From: Perilla frutescens
Taxonomy: Eukaryota > Streptophyta > Magnoliopsida > Lamiales > Lamiaceae
DNA: 64,000 nt
Assembly (NCBI GenBank): GCA_026008535.1
Contig: BRKX01000014.1
Location: 22,032,694-22,096,693 of the forward strand
Direction of reading: 5' to 3'
Shown here: piece after piece, positions 1-12,275 of the stretch
How positions within the stretch are numbered: the first letter of the stretch is position 1
Layout: every line of letters starts with the position of its first letter
Notes under the pieces: generated by a model
What the model was told of the DNA's origin: nothing
What the model saw: the letters and a program-made list of their open reading frames with translations, nothing else
Database searches by the model: none
Position numbers and translations under genes: made by a program

Positions 1-2499
1 CTTAAGGGAGCAAGTGTCTTCTCAAGGATAGACTTAAAATCTGGGTATCATCAGTTGAAGATCTGAAAGGAGGATATTCCTAATACTTCTTTTAGGACTC
101 GCTTTGGGCATTACGAGTCTGTGGTAATGCCGTTCGGATTGACCAACGCCCCAGCAGTGTTCATGGATTTAATGAACCAGGTTCTTACCCGTATTAAGAT
201 AAGTTTGCGCTAGTTTTTATAGATGATATTCTCATCTATTTGAAGGACAAGAGGAGCATCAAGAGCACCTAAGAGTGGTGCTGGAGAAGTTAAAGAGGAG
301 AGAGGCTTTACGCTAAGTTTAGTAAGTGTGAGTTTGGCTTAAAGAAGTTATGTTTCTAGGTCATATGGTTTCGGTAGAAGGAATCAAAGTAGATCCAGCT
401 AAGATTGAAGCTGCAAGCAACTCGAAGTCTCCAAGGAACGTGAATGAGATATAAAGTTTTCTAAGACTTGCGGGATTCGATCGAAGATTCATCGAAGGAT
501 TCTCGTCAACAACTAAGGCTATGGCGCGAGTGTCAAGGAAGGACTTCAAGTTTAGGTAAACACCCGAGTGCGAGGAAAATTTCAAGAAAGAAGATGTTAA
601 CCACAAGCCCGATGATTGGCCATTTCGGAAGAAAATGAAGATTCCGTGGTTTATGCTTATGCGTCGAGAAAAGGATCAGGATGCATACTAAAGAAGAAAA
701 GAAAGGTGATCGCTTATGCTTCAAGGCAGCTTAAGAATCACAAGTAGAACTACCTCACGCATGATTTAGAACTAGCAGTGGTTGTTTTTACGATAAAGAT
801 CTGAAGGCACTATCTCTACGGAGCCAAGTGTAAGACTCTTCTCAAGATCACAAGAGCCTAAAGTATTTCTTCAAGCAAGAGGATCTTAGCATAAGGCAGA
901 GAAGATGGCTAGGACTTGTAAAGGATTACGACTGCACGACTCGCTACCACCCAGGAAAGGCAAATGTGGTAAGTTGATGCCCTAAGTAGGAAGGAGAAGG
1001 GAGAGTTAGGACTCGCTCAAGTTAAGAAGAAACTTTAATAGGAATTCAAGAAGTTAAGAATCAAGGTGCTAACACCACCTGCAATCAATTAAGCACAAAT
1101 CGCCGCGATAGTCGCTCATCCCGACCCGAGACAAAGAAAAGTTAAGGTTTGGAAATGAAATGAGTTTCTCGAGAAGAAAAGACTAGAAGCACGATTAGAT
1201 AGCACGCAAGACTTCGCAGAAGCCGCCGATAAAACGCTCTTATTCAAAGGAAAGCTTTGTGTGCCAAGCAAGAAGGAGCTAAAAGGAGGAAATCATGTGC
1301 AAGGCACATGACACGCCACATACAGCACATCCCGGAAGCACCAAGATGTATCAGGACCTCAAAAAGAACTTCTAGCAGAATAACATGAAAAGAAAAGTAG
1401 CCACCTTCGTAGAAAGGTGTTGATCTATCAACAAGTGGAGCCTTGCATCAAAACCTTCTGGTTGCTCCAACCCATAGAAATTCCTGAATGGAAGTAGAAT
1501 CATAGTAGTATAGGCTTTGTGGTAGGACTACCAAAGTCTAAGTGGTGGAATACCGCTAGTTGGGTAATCGTGAATCGATTATCGAAAGCAGCACCTCTCA
1601 TTGTTGTTATCATGGGCTAGATCAATTAGCCCAGATGTATGATAGGAAATTTGTGCATATTGCACGATGTGCCAGTCTCGATTGTATCGGATCGTGATAC
1701 GAGATTTATGTTAAGATTTTGGAGGAGTTTACAAGAGGCAATGAGATCAAAGCTCAATTTCAGCACGGCATTTCATCCTCAGATGAATGGCCAGTCCGAG
1801 AGGACTATTCAGATTCTAGAAGACATGCCTAGAGGAGTAGTCATCGATCAAAGAAGCAGCTGGGAGGAGCTACTGCAATTGGTAAAGATTGCGTACAACA
1901 AAAGCTACCAGTCATCGATCAATATGGCCCTTATGAAGCCCTGTTCAGAAGAAAGTGTAAATCGCCCTTGTATTGGGACGAAGTTAGAAAGAGAAGGATA
2001 CTTACACGGACGAAAGAAGAATGGAACTAAGATTCGACATGAAAGATAGTATTCTTGTAAATGTCTCCGTCAAGGAGTGGTTCGTTCTGCCAAACGAAAC
2101 AAGTTAAGGCCCATATTTATTGGACCTTTCGAAATATTAGAAAAGGTGAATGAAGTAGCCTACAGGTTGGCCTTACCACCTAACCTGAGTGACGTTCATG
2201 ACGTCTTTTCATGTCTCAATGTTGAGAAAGTACGTGTTCGATCCAAAGCACGTGATTTGCAAGGAAGAGATATTCCTAAATGAGGACTTAGCCTATGAAG
2301 AGAAGCCCCAGGCCTTTGTGAGTCAAAAGATCCAGAAGTTAAGGGACTAGGAGATCAATCTCGTAAAGATGATCTGGAACCTTCATGGTTCAGAGGAAGC
2401 AACATGGGAGCTCGAATCCGAGCTACTCAAAAAGTACCCTGATATCGTTTATCATGATTAGTAAATTTCGGGACGAAATTTTTTTTTAGGGGGGTAGGA
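1..2499 (+). pseudogene. Decayed Ty3/gypsy chromovirus pol (RT, RNase H, integrase, chromodomain)
   Basis: This is the 3' part of the polyprotein gene of a Ty3/gypsy LTR retrotransposon; the 5' part lies outside the window. Translated pieces appear in order: a reverse-transcriptase start (about 1-64, FSRIDLKSGYHQL), the MPFGLTNAP motif (about 128-155), the catalytic FIDDIL box (about 213-230), RNase H (about 640-1000), the integrase zinc region (about 1310-1440), the integrase core with SDRDTRF and NGQSER carrying catalytic Asp and Glu (1639-2049), the integrase C-terminal segment (2077-2283), and a chromodomain-like tail ending near 2460. Many stops and frameshifts separate the pieces, so no functional protein can be made. 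The chromodomain and the junction with the 3' LTR point to a Tekay/Del-like chromovirus; the lineage name is inference, the superfamily is clear. Confidence 0.9.
2481..2499 (+). other. Polypurine tract before the 3' LTR of the gypsy element
   Basis: A T-run followed by AGGGGGGTAGGA lies directly before the TGTAACGCCCC start of the LTR. This is the usual place and composition of the plus-strand primer in plant chromoviruses. Confidence 0.8.
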
Positions 2500-3206
2500 T
2501 GTAACGCCCCAGATTTTCGATTAAAGTTTAGAGGATTCTCAATGATAATTAAGAAGTTAAGGAATAAAATTAATTCAGGTTAATTAAGGTCAGATGTCAG
2601 TCACGACTTTAAGGGTCAGTTTTCGTGAAAATCATCTTTTCAGAAAATTGATCTTAATTCTTTTATGACCATTCATGGTCTCGTTAGAAAGGTTTTAACT
2701 CAAGGAGTGTGCCGATGTTTTCGGATTTTAATTCTGAAGTCAATTGAGTTCCCAGTGATGAAAAACGTATTTAAAGGATGAATGAATAGTAACTTTTGCG
2801 TGCGTTCGTGTTTTGAGAAATTTACGAAATCCTCCTCGTTGATCCAAGTCTAGTTCTGTCAGGCCCCTCTTATGGGAAATGACCCAAGGATTCTGTTGGC
2901 GTTCACGGATTGACATTCTGAGGTCAATCGAACGCTCGGGAGCAAAATCTGTCAGTTTGAGTGAATAGTAAAAAGTAATTCCAAAAAGGGAATCTTTGCT
3001 CGTCTTTCTTCAGACGACCCCGTCTTTTTCACAAATCAAATTGGTTCACTAGTATTTGAGCCAACGAGTCTCCCGGTATTTTTAGATTTCGTGTCTGAGG
3101 TCATTTGGACCTCGACATCGAATAAAGCAGCTTTTAACCGAACCCGGGGTAACTTTTGCAGTATTCTTGCACTGAAGTGGCTTCCCTTGGAAGCCAAAGC
3201 TTTTCC

Positions 3207-3214
3207 TATAAATA
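3207..3214 (+). promoter_or_regulatory. TATA box of the gypsy LTR
   Basis: TATAAATA in the context CCTATAAATACAAGG. The same site is kept in the two solo LTRs (55875-55882 on +, and 58393-58400 on -), supporting it as the LTR promoter. Transcription would be expected to begin about 30 bp downstream. Confidence 0.65.
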
Positions 3215-3861
3215 CAAGGCCACCCCTTTAGCTTTCATTGCTCATTTGTCATCTATTTCACTTCTAAATCGAGAGGGTGAGAAGCTTTGAAAGCCGAGAA
3301 GGTTCTGTCAAAGTAAAAAGTGTTCTTCGTGAGTGTTCTTCAAGACGACGAGCGGAGTGGCGTGGAAGGGATGCGGTGAGGGAAGGTGCTAGGGGCGCCG
3401 TTGGGTTGTAGCGAGCGGCTCTGCCGCCGTTGCAACTCGACGAGACGCCGAGCTAGCCACCTTCCTTCGACGCACCTAACCCCGTCCATTCTTGTTCGTC
3501 GGTCTCAATCTCCATTTCTTTTTCCATCTTTAAATTCCGCATTTATTTTCCGTTCTTTACGTTCTTCGCGTTCTTCATTATTGCTCGTTTACCTTCCGTC
3601 TAAGTTATATTTCAGTTTTTATTGAAGTTCCAAGTTAATAGCGTTTACGTTATATTTCTCGCTTCATTCATGTCGTTATTATTCTTGAGATTAGCCCCGT
3701 TTATTCCGTTTAAATTCTGTTCAAGCCATATTTAATTATTTTCGGAAGATTTTCGTGTTTATGCCGTTATAATGTCAAAATTATTCTTAAGTTAAAGCAT
3801 GTTATTGCATGATAAATCCAAACACATTGTTTTTATAAAAATCCGGGTTAATTGTTCTTCG

Positions 3862-3904
3862 TGTTCTTCGTGTTCGTCGAAGAAATCAACGAACACGAAG
3901 AACA
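3862..3904 (+). repeat. Perfect 16-bp hairpin in the gypsy LTR
   Basis: TGTTCTTCGTGTTCGT (3862-3877) is the exact reverse complement of 3889-3904, with an 11-base loop. It sits just before the GC-rich part of the LTR and recurs at the same place in the other LTR copies. Confidence 0.85.
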
Positions 3905-5098
3905 GTCGAAGAACCCAGTTGAAGATCGCCCAGGAGAGAGAGAAATTGGGTCCCGCGACCGTGGGGTGTGCGCGGGCGCAGGGCTGCGCGGACGCGCGGG
4001 GTGCCGCCGGCGCGCGACATTTTCCCCCCCGTTGTCCGACGCTCGTCCTTCCAACTTTTCGAGTTTTCTTCGAGTCAAGTTTTTCCAAGTTATTTTCAAG
4101 TTAAATTTTAGAGAAGCAATCAAGATATTCTCAATTTATTTCGAGTAATCGATTCAAGTTATTCTTTGTCTAAAAATTGGGAAATCGAGTCGAGATGTCC
4201 TTTAAATAAATTCTTCTCGAAATTCATAAAGTCATAAAGTCGTGCAATCTGTAAATAAGTCTTAGATTTTAGTCTTCGAGTAAAATGTCATTATTTCTCG
4301 ATTTAGATAGTTAACTTCTTCGAAGAAGGTCGCTAAGTCGATGATTCAACTTTTGTAGGAGGAAGTGAGTCTCGTAGGAATTCGGAGAAGGATCATCAAC
4401 TCGTTGCTTCATCTTCTGTCAAGTAATCGAGGTTGGTAAATCTATACTCATCTAAAGTTTGAGCTAATAAGCTCTAGAAGCATGTTAGGGCAAAATGAGA
4501 TATCCAATAAAGTATTTTTGCTCAGCCTGTTTGATCTCTGTACAAGGAAAGGAAAGGAATAAAAGAAGTTATATGCATGATTACGTTGAATTGTTATTTG
4601 AGTTAGATAAAGTAAAGGAAGATTAGTATAAGTTAAGTGAGCTCTCAAGTATGTTTAGATATGCTAGAATTGTTTATTTACAATCTATGATAGCATGAAG
4701 TGTTTAGAATTGCTTTATTGCAATCGATGTCTATCCGCGTTCATTTTCTCGTATTTGAATGTTTATGCTTTGTTAAAGCTCATATAGTTAAGGATTAAGG
4801 ATTTGCCTTGTTAGGGTAGCTTTAACCCTTTGTAGGCCGAGATTATGCAGTAATAAGGTATTAGCATTAGACAGAATTTTTTTAGGTTGAAGCTATCTAT
4901 TACCCTATACAATTGTAGCTCTAATTTAAACTAAAAAAATGCCGCTAAATAAATCTGTATTTGGAGCCATTTTGCATTCTATATATTGTGTGCTCATACC
5001 CACAATTGTTGCATACAATTCTCACCTATTCTCTATCAGCTGTTGCTGTCAAGTGTGTCACTTTGGTTTTGCAAAATCCAATCTGAATCTAAGCAACA

Positions 5099-7490
5099 AT
5101 GGCACCAGTGGCTTGCCTCATTAGAGATTTAAATCTAGCAAGTGTGACGTCGGCATTGAAGGTTCGATTGGTGCGTGCTTTTGTAGTTCCGGTGCCTGGA
5201 AACATAAGAGAAACAAAGACATATGAGTGTTTTTTTCATGATTATGAGGTATGATGTGCATGACAAAGCAAAAATAAACTGCATTGTATGTAAATATTGT
5301 ATCTCCTGGTACTGTTTATATCGTTAATGTTACATTTTTTTAACAGGGCGATCGCATTCATGGAACCATTCAAAATACTTTAATCCCAACTTTCAAGCCA
5401 CTGTTGGAAGAAGGATGCTTGTATGGAATTAAAAATTTTATCGTCACTCAAAATGCCAATAAATATAAGACAACTGAAAACAAGTATAGGATCATATTTC
5501 TTAAGAGGACCCGGGTGTGTAAGTTGTTTGACGATGCATATCCAAGATGCGTGTACACATTCAAATCCTTTGAAGTGATTAAATCTATGGAAAACATCTA
5601 TGATGCAGGGTTGTTTGGTAATGTTACTATATATTTTGTATTATTAAATTTCCTTTTATCAGTACCACAGGATAATATATATTTCTAACATAATTTTTTC
5701 ATTTTGTAGATGTTGTGGGAGTAGTGAAAGAGATGAGACAACCAGAAAATCGTGTGTCTTCAAATGGAAAGCAATCAAAACTCGTTGAGTTGATGTTGGA
5801 AGACATTGAGTAAGAAATATGACTAGAAGTATGCTGTTTATTCTTATTATAGTAGTGGATTAAATGAAAACTAAACATATTTGTAAATTTATTTAGGGGG
5901 GAACAGGCTGCCATGTACACTGTGGGAAGAGTATGTGGACCAATTCCTGAAATATTGTGGAAAAACTTGTGGGGCACTGAAGATAATGATATTGCAAATG
6001 GTAAAACTAAACATGTACAGAGCTTAGTTGTTGCAATAACTAATCTTATTTTTAATGTTAATGAATTTATGTTTGCTTACCCATATGATGTTTGTACAAT
6101 AGGGGAGATTAAAGTTGTCAATACATACTATGTTACCAAAGTAGTGATGGATTCTGAGGTTCCAGAAATCAGATCTTTCAAGGAGAGGTAATTCCATTTT
6201 GGAGACTGCAGTTTGTCATCAAATGTTAATAGTTTTTTTGATTTATCTAATAATATCATTAAATCCATTTTGGTAGACTTGGAGCTGACTGCAGCTTATT
6301 GGATACTATTGTTATTGGTAGTATTTCAAATGGATCATCCTCTACCATCAGTAATGAACTGTGTGCAGGGCAGAATGTTCTCAAAACTATAGCACAACTC
6401 TTTGATGGTACTGAGGTTAGTCATTAGAATGCAATACAATATATTATTTTTATTTTGTTGGTAAATAATCTAATTGGTTCTCATATGTAGAATGGAAGTT
6501 TTTGGTTATGTGGGACTATAGTTGCGGTTGATGGTGATAGTGGCTGGTACTACATTTCATGTAAGAAGTGCCCTAAGAAGCTTCAGAAAATTGAAAATCG
6601 TTTTTTCTGTGGGAAATGCAACATATACGATCTGTCTGGCAATCTTAGATATAAATTGAAGGTTCATGTAGTTGATGAAACCGGAAGTGCACTGTTTCTG
6701 TTATGGGATAAGGAGTGTTTGCAGTTAATTGGAAGAAGTACTGGAGAGTTGAACACTAAAAATGTTGTGGTAATTATGTCTGTTTGCTTTAAAGATCATA
6801 TTTGAATTCTATTTTTGATGTTTAATGTATTCATTATTATGATTACTTAATCTGATGTTGTCTAGGGAGAGGAAGAAGTTGATATTCTTTCAGAAATTGA
6901 GGCTTTGGTAGATAAAAAGATGATATTTAAGGTCAATGTAAGGGGTGAAGAGTGTATGGGTGCATATACTGTTGCAAAGATTATAACTGACCCCATCATT
7001 GTAAACACTTATTTTGGCCATCTTTTGGATAGTCAGGAATCAAACTGTATCTCTAATCTTGAGACTGTATCTCTAATCTTGAGACATCAAATGTGAATGA
7101 TGAGAAGGTTGAATTGAAGTTCATGATAAATTACAATATTTTAAAGTCATTTGCTTAAACTTTACTAATATCAATAGTGTTTTGTGTAGGCTCTTTTTGG
7201 ACAGCTTGAACAGGATACACCCATTGAGCCCCCTTCTAGCTCAAGGGATGAGGACAAGGTTATACACATTCTGAACACTAAATTACAATTTATCTTTTGT
7301 CACATGAACTAGCATTGATATTATGTTGTGTTGTTTATTTTGGTGAAATATTACCCAGAATTTGGTAGGTGAGACACCTTGTAGCAACTCTAAGGAAATT
7401 GGATCAGTCAAAAGATGTTTAGCAGATTCATTTTCATCTACAGATGCATCAAAGAAGACTAAGGGCTTTATCAAGAAAGAGAAAGAGTAG
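5099..7490 (+). pseudogene. Helitron RPA1-like single-strand-DNA-binding protein gene (broken)
   Basis: This resembles the large subunit of replication protein A as carried by plant Helitrons (OB folds of the RPA1/DUF223 type), which would bind displaced single-stranded DNA during rolling-circle transposition. The start is ATG 5099 (MAPVACLIRDLNLAS). Exons read with GT-AG junctions: 5099-5248, 5347-5617, 5710-5809, 5897 to about 6188, about 6280-6415, 6491-6768, 6866 to about 7108, 7190-7258 and 7359-7490 with stop TAG. The exon at 5897 may contain a further intron. The 6491-6768 exon holds a four-cysteine zinc ribbon (CKKCPKK and CGKCN), typical of the C-terminal OB fold. The tail is basic and lysine-rich. 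A 20-bp tandem duplication (7044-7083) shifts the frame and ends the protein early at 7094-7096. Upstream only about 200 bp separates the start from the Helitron end. Confidence 0.82.
7044..7083 (+). repeat. 20-bp tandem duplication that frameshifts the RPA-like gene
   Basis: The 20-mer ACTGTATCTCTAATCTTGAG occurs twice back to back (7044-7063 and 7064-7083). Removing one copy restores an open frame into the next splice donor; with both, the frame reaches TGA at 7094-7096. Confidence 0.9.
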
Positions 7491-9120
7491 ATTGAATATT
7501 TAATCTAGACTTTTGGGCCCTTTGGGTTTTTTTGTATTAATATGATGCATATATATATATATATATATATGTTGTGTGTGTGAGAGCTCCTATTTTGAAC
7601 TTTTGTATCACACATGAGGGCACGTGTACTAATTACTGAACATTATCTATGTAGTGTTTAGTTTTGGAGCATATATTACCTCACACAGGAGGGCATGTGT
7701 ACTAATTATTAGGACTTGATCGATGTAGTTTAGTCTTGGAGTCTAATGTTATATGCTATCAAGAAGTATTTCAATTTGTGGCTTTATTTATTTGTTGATA
7801 ATATTCATCTTTCATATATAAATATATCTCTTAATAATAAAAAATTGTTAAATTTAAATTTTAACAATCAGATAATTTGCAAGTATAAACATATAAAGAT
7901 ATTTATTACGAGTGATTTTTAACATGGAACCATCTAATTCAAGTATTGATAAATAGTTTTTAAAAAAACAAAGGCATACAACTGATGCTTTTCTGCAAAG
8001 TTATGTAATACTATCCATGTATTTAGGATTACACACAATTCATCTGTTCAATTTATGTATCATCAATATCAATGTATTTATCCAGGTTAAGCTTATCTAA
8101 AATTTAAGAATAAAATGTACCTTCAATACTAACAAATAATTAATTATATATGATATTTAACATATCACTAAATATATAAAACACACACACAAATTATATA
8201 TATATATATATATATAACACGCGGACACAATAGACATAGCAAAAATTTTGGTTGAAAGAAATAATTAGGCACCCACAAATGCTTATATGATTTTTTATCC
8301 ATTGTTCAAATATAATAACATAATTAAATGTATAAAAAAAGAATAAATGTAGCATTAATTTACTTTTCTATAAAAAAACTGAAATAAACAATACTAAATA
8401 ATTAAATTGTTAATTCAATTATATAAATTACTTTAATTGCTCAATATATTACTAAAATATAATATATATATATATATAATATCATATAGATTTTAATTGC
8501 TTCAATATATTAATTTAATTGCTCAGTTTCTACGATAGATTTTCATTTTTATACATTGTTCAAATATAATAACATACTTAAATGTAAAAAATATTTTTTT
8601 AACTTTAAATATAAAAAATATTAATTTATATAGTATTAATATAATATAAAATATATAATAATATTATTTAAATTATAGCATGAATATATAAATTCGAATC
8701 AATATAAAATATAAAATATAAAAGATATTCTCATTGTTCAAAAGGCAAGTTTGAAACATCATTGCATTTGTTCCAGAAAATCTATCTTTATTTTATTTTT
8801 GAAGGAAATCTGTAAGTAGTACGCGAGTACTACTCTAGAGCATTTAATGTAAAGCTTTTGCTCCAGCACTCAGCCGCCATCAATCAAAACTTTACAATGA
8901 CCAATCTTTTTAATATAAGTGATATACAAACATAAAATGTGGATCCTAGTCAACGTCACATGAGGACTACTGTAGAGCATTTAATGTAAATTTAGCACTC
9001 AGCCGCCATCAATCAAAGTTTGTCAATGATGATATATTTTTTTAATATAAATGATACAAGTGATTACAAGCTTATAAATATATGGATCATTTTTAATACC
9101 ACATTTTTTGGTAGTATGCT
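7491..9120. other. AT-rich noncoding Helitron interior
   Basis: No gene is visible. The stretch contains (AT)n tracts (about 7547-7570, 8194-8215, 8463-8479) and two diverged direct repeats of about 90 bp (about 8830-8925 and 8968-9055) sharing GAGCATTTAATGTAAA and CTCAGCCGCCATCAATCAAA. Confidence 0.7.
8830..9055 (+). repeat. Pair of diverged direct repeats in the Helitron
   Basis: Two copies of about 90 bp share GAGCATTTAATGTAAA, then CTCAGCCGCCATCAATCAAA, then a T-rich tail ending in TAATATAA and GTGATA or ATGATA. The second copy has a short internal deletion. Confidence 0.75.
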
Positions 9121-10037
9121 TGTAGGAAAATTAAATTTATTACCTATTAAATTATGTCATGTGTAAAATAATGAATTAAATATTTTATTATATTTTATTT
9201 ATATTTTGGGATTAAATTAAATATGATTCCAAGATTAAATAAATATATAATTAATATTTATTACATGGATTTTACTGACTAATGAGAAGCTGACATGTGT
9301 CAAATCTACACAGAAAATAAAATATTTAATATGGAGATCATCCAAACCAATAGAATTGCGCCACATAAGCCCTAGGCCCATGGCCACTCCATCTAAGCCC
9401 TAAAAGCCCAACCCTAAATTTTCTAAATTAAATCATCCTGCAACTATAAATAGGGGCCTCCATATCATATGGAAAACACACCAGAAATCATAATTGAAGA
9501 GCTCAAGAAGTTGGAGGAAAATTCTCTACGAAATTCTCTCCAGCATTCAAGGCATTCTAGCGAGATTCAAGCCGTTCTTCGTGGAAAGCAATGCGTTCTT
9601 CGCCGGAATCATCTCAAATCCAGCGTCTGATTCGGAATCAAGGTTTTCAACCCTCCAGACAGCGTTATAAAGTCAAAGTGATCAAGGAAGATTCAAGACC
9701 TTCTTCATAGAAGCAACACGTTCTTCGCCAGAGCCACCTCAAGTTCAGCGTTCAATCTGGAATCAAGGTCGTCGGCCCTCCGGATAACGTCATCAAATTC
9801 AAACAACAAGTTCAAGAAGATCGAAGAGGCAAATTCACTCTGAAGATTTCAAGAACCGTTTGAAAATCAAGTTTTGAAGAGAAAATCTCGAAGAAGTGTT
9901 TGAAGATCAAGTTTTAAAGAGAAGAATCAGAGGATCAAGACAGAGATTATACCACAATCGTATTTTAAATTCAAAGAAGAAATCTGATTGTACACTTTTC
10001 GCGTTATTTATTTAAATACACGAAAATTTGTGTTACA
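9121..10037 (+). repeat. Left (5') LTR of the gag-only element
   Basis: It begins TGTAGGAAAATTAAATTT and ends TTTGTGTTACA. A TATA box sits in the middle. Downstream of it are two diverged tandem units of about 130 bp (from about 9565 and from about 9690), each with an ATTCAAG...TTCTTCG...AATCAAGG...CCCTCC pattern, so the transcribed part of the LTR is itself internally duplicated. Confidence 0.93.
9445..9452 (+). promoter_or_regulatory. TATA box of the gag-only element LTR
   Basis: TATAAATA in the context CAACTATAAATAGGGGCC. It is repeated exactly at 15759-15766 in the right LTR. Confidence 0.75.
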
Positions 10038-10038
10038 A

Positions 10039-10058
10039 ATTTTGGCTCGCCCAGTGGG
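10039..10058 (+). other. Probable primer-binding site of the gag-only element
   Basis: TTTTGGCTCGCCCAGTGGGA follows directly after the left LTR, the position of a tRNA primer site. The pattern resembles the TTTGGC...GTGGGAC sites of Tat-type plant elements. I could not assign the tRNA with confidence. Confidence 0.6.
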
Positions 10059-10100
10059 ACAGTCTCTACCTCTCATCTCTCCTCTTCTCCAAATCCAAAG

Positions 10101-12075
10101 ATGTCCAGAAACTCAACTGCTTCTGAAGCTGCTATGAAGAACGTTGGGGTAGTTACACGAAGTATGGCCAAACAGGCTTTGGAGGCCTCCAAATTAACTA
10201 TTATGGTGAAAGAAGAATCGCATATCGCTGGCATAGAAGAAAATGGTGAGCAGTTGATAGACGATTCTACATCATGGGCAAGCTACTCACCCGAAGCACC
10301 AGTCTTGATGGCAGATGCGTTAACCACGGAAGAACAACTTGCAAACTTGACGAAGTTGTTTGAGGAAATGCAAAAGCACATACAAAATCAAGATGCAGAG
10401 ATCTCAAGACTCCGGAAGGGTAAGGGTCCAGCCGATCATGTCATCAAAGAAGAAAAAGAAGACGAGGATAATAATGATAAAGCATCTTCAAAACGACAGA
10501 CAAATGAAGAAAGAAAGCCATATGCTAAGAATCTGGAAATCTCCTCAGATGGTTTCATCCAAATTGATCAGCTCAAGGAGTTTATCGAGGGAACCATCAA
10601 GACCAAGTTTGAAGGAAGCACCAAGTCATCTTTAGCTTACTCCAAACCCTATAGCCTGAGGATTGACAATCTGAAGATGCATCCGGGTTACCAACCTCCC
10701 AAATTCCAACAGTTCGATGGAAAAGGCAATCCAAGACAGCACATCGCCCATTTCATCGAGACATGCAATAATGTTGGAACTTATGGTGACTACCTAGTAA
10801 AACAGTTTGTTCGTTCACTCAAGAGCAATGCTTTTGATTGGTACACTGATCTGGAACCAAATATGATTGATAGTTGGGGGCAATTGGAGCATGAATTCCT
10901 TAATCGCTTTTATAGTACTAGAAGAATTGTTAGCATGGTGGAGCTCACGAACACACACCAATGGGATGAGGAGCCTGTGATTAACTACATCAATAGATGG
11001 AGGAATCTCTGCCTCAATTGTAGAGATCGACTGTCAGAAACTTCTGCTATAGAAATGTGTATTCAAGGGATGCATTGGGGCCTTCAATACATTCCGAAAG
11101 GGATCCAGCCACGTACATTTGAAGACTTAGCTACAAGAGCTCATGATATGGAGTTGAGTATGGCAGCTAGTGGAGTCAAGGGACCACCAATCCAAGAGCC
11201 CCGCAAATTCAAAGAAAAATAAGAATTCAAGAAAGGGGGCAAACCATTTGATAGAACTCTGAAGAAAGAAGTTATGTCTGTGAAAGCGGTACCTGTGAAG
11301 TTTCTAATGAAAGATGCAGAAAAAAATGAAAATCAGAGTGTTCCTCAAGATAAAGAGAGAAGGAAGTTGACCTTGAAAGAAATGCAGCACAGAGAGTACC
11401 CTTTCTTGGACTCGGACGTTTCTGGAATCTTTGACGATTTGATCAAAGTAAAGCTCATTGAATTGCCAGAGATGAAGTGACCAGAAGAAGCGGGACGGAC
11501 TGACGACCCAAAATATTGCAAGTATCACCGGTTGGTTGGACATGCTATACAAGATTGCTTCATTCTCTGAAGAAGAAGCTCTATCAACAGAAAACATAGT
11601 CAATGGGAGTGCAAAAAAGAAGACCCGAGTGTCTATATTTGAAAGACTTAGCAGACAGCCCAAGAATGGAAGAAAAAGAGCACGAGTGTCTGTGTTTGAT
11701 AGGCTCGGCGGTAAAATAAAGGATAGAAGAACATGCTATCGAGGAGAAAATTGCTCTAAAATCATGGGCAAACAACAAATGAAGAGCTTAGTCCCATCCC
11801 GCAAGAAGAGACGGACTACACTAACCATATCATGCGGAAGAGAATTGCAAGCTAAAATGCAAACTGTCATCTTAACACAAACTGCAGATATTGAAGATGA
11901 CAGAGAGAGTGTGGCATCATCCTATCATGCCGTTAGCAGTGTTCAAAACCCAACACCATACACCATTCCAAGTCCCATACGTCAAAAGATTGACCGTTTT
12001 GTCACAAGTGGTCTCATTGATGAGATGCAAGTCAGAATACAAATAGTCCGTGTGCGACAAAAGATGGAAGGATGA
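10101..12075 (+). pseudogene. Retrotransposon Gag (Ty3/gypsy, Tat-like), with internal stops
   Basis: Gag would form the virus-like particle that packages the element RNA. ATG 10101 opens 373 codons to TAA 11220-11222. The central part (about residues 195-350) is a classic retrotransposon gag fold with PPKFQQFDGKGNPRQHIAHF, SLKSNAFDWYTDLEP, LEHEFLNRFY and INRWRNLCLNC. The frame continues after the TAA through KGGKPFDRTLKKEV to a TGA at 11478-11480, then reaches a zinc-knuckle-like YCKYHRLVGHAIQDCF (Cys, His, His, Cys; about 11513-11560). A further open stretch (11536-12075) in another frame carries two RVS(I/V)F(E/D)RL motifs seen in large gag proteins of this group. The first stop looks like CAA to TAA and the second like CGA to TGA. 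No protease, RT or integrase follows. Confidence 0.85.
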
Positions 12076-12275
12076 GGACATGCATCGAGCTCAAAAGTGT
12101 TAAAGAGGACAGTCAAGAAGTTGCATCATCACATCATATCACTGTAAGTGAAGGCGCTGCTGAAAAAGATGCCAAAAAGACCTATCCACAATTTGAAGAA
12201 GGTGTTAAGGCCACCATTGATGAACCAAAAAACTCTACACAAATGAAACTTATCATTTTATTTCTGAAGATCGTG

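Larger units (their letters stand above)
2500..4873 (+). mobile_element. 3' LTR of the Ty3/gypsy element, truncated at its 3' end
   Basis: The LTR begins TGTAACGCCCC right after the polypurine tract. It aligns by eye over its length with two solo LTRs later in the window (55167-58301 on +, and the split copy 52583-59108 on -). Similarity stops at about 4873, after the motif TTAGCATTAGACA. The intact relatives continue for roughly 760 bp and end in CA, so this copy lost its 3' part. The missing part is not found beyond the Helitron on the right, so a simple clean insertion does not explain the break. The LTR has a TATA box (3207-3214), a hairpin (3862-3904) and a GC-rich stretch (about 3950-4040). 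Confidence 0.88.

Noticed and set aside
3799..4123. Overlapping open frames on both strands across the GC-rich LTR segment
   Set aside because: They arise from low stop density in GC-rich DNA, lie within an LTR, differ in frame between copies and show no domain.
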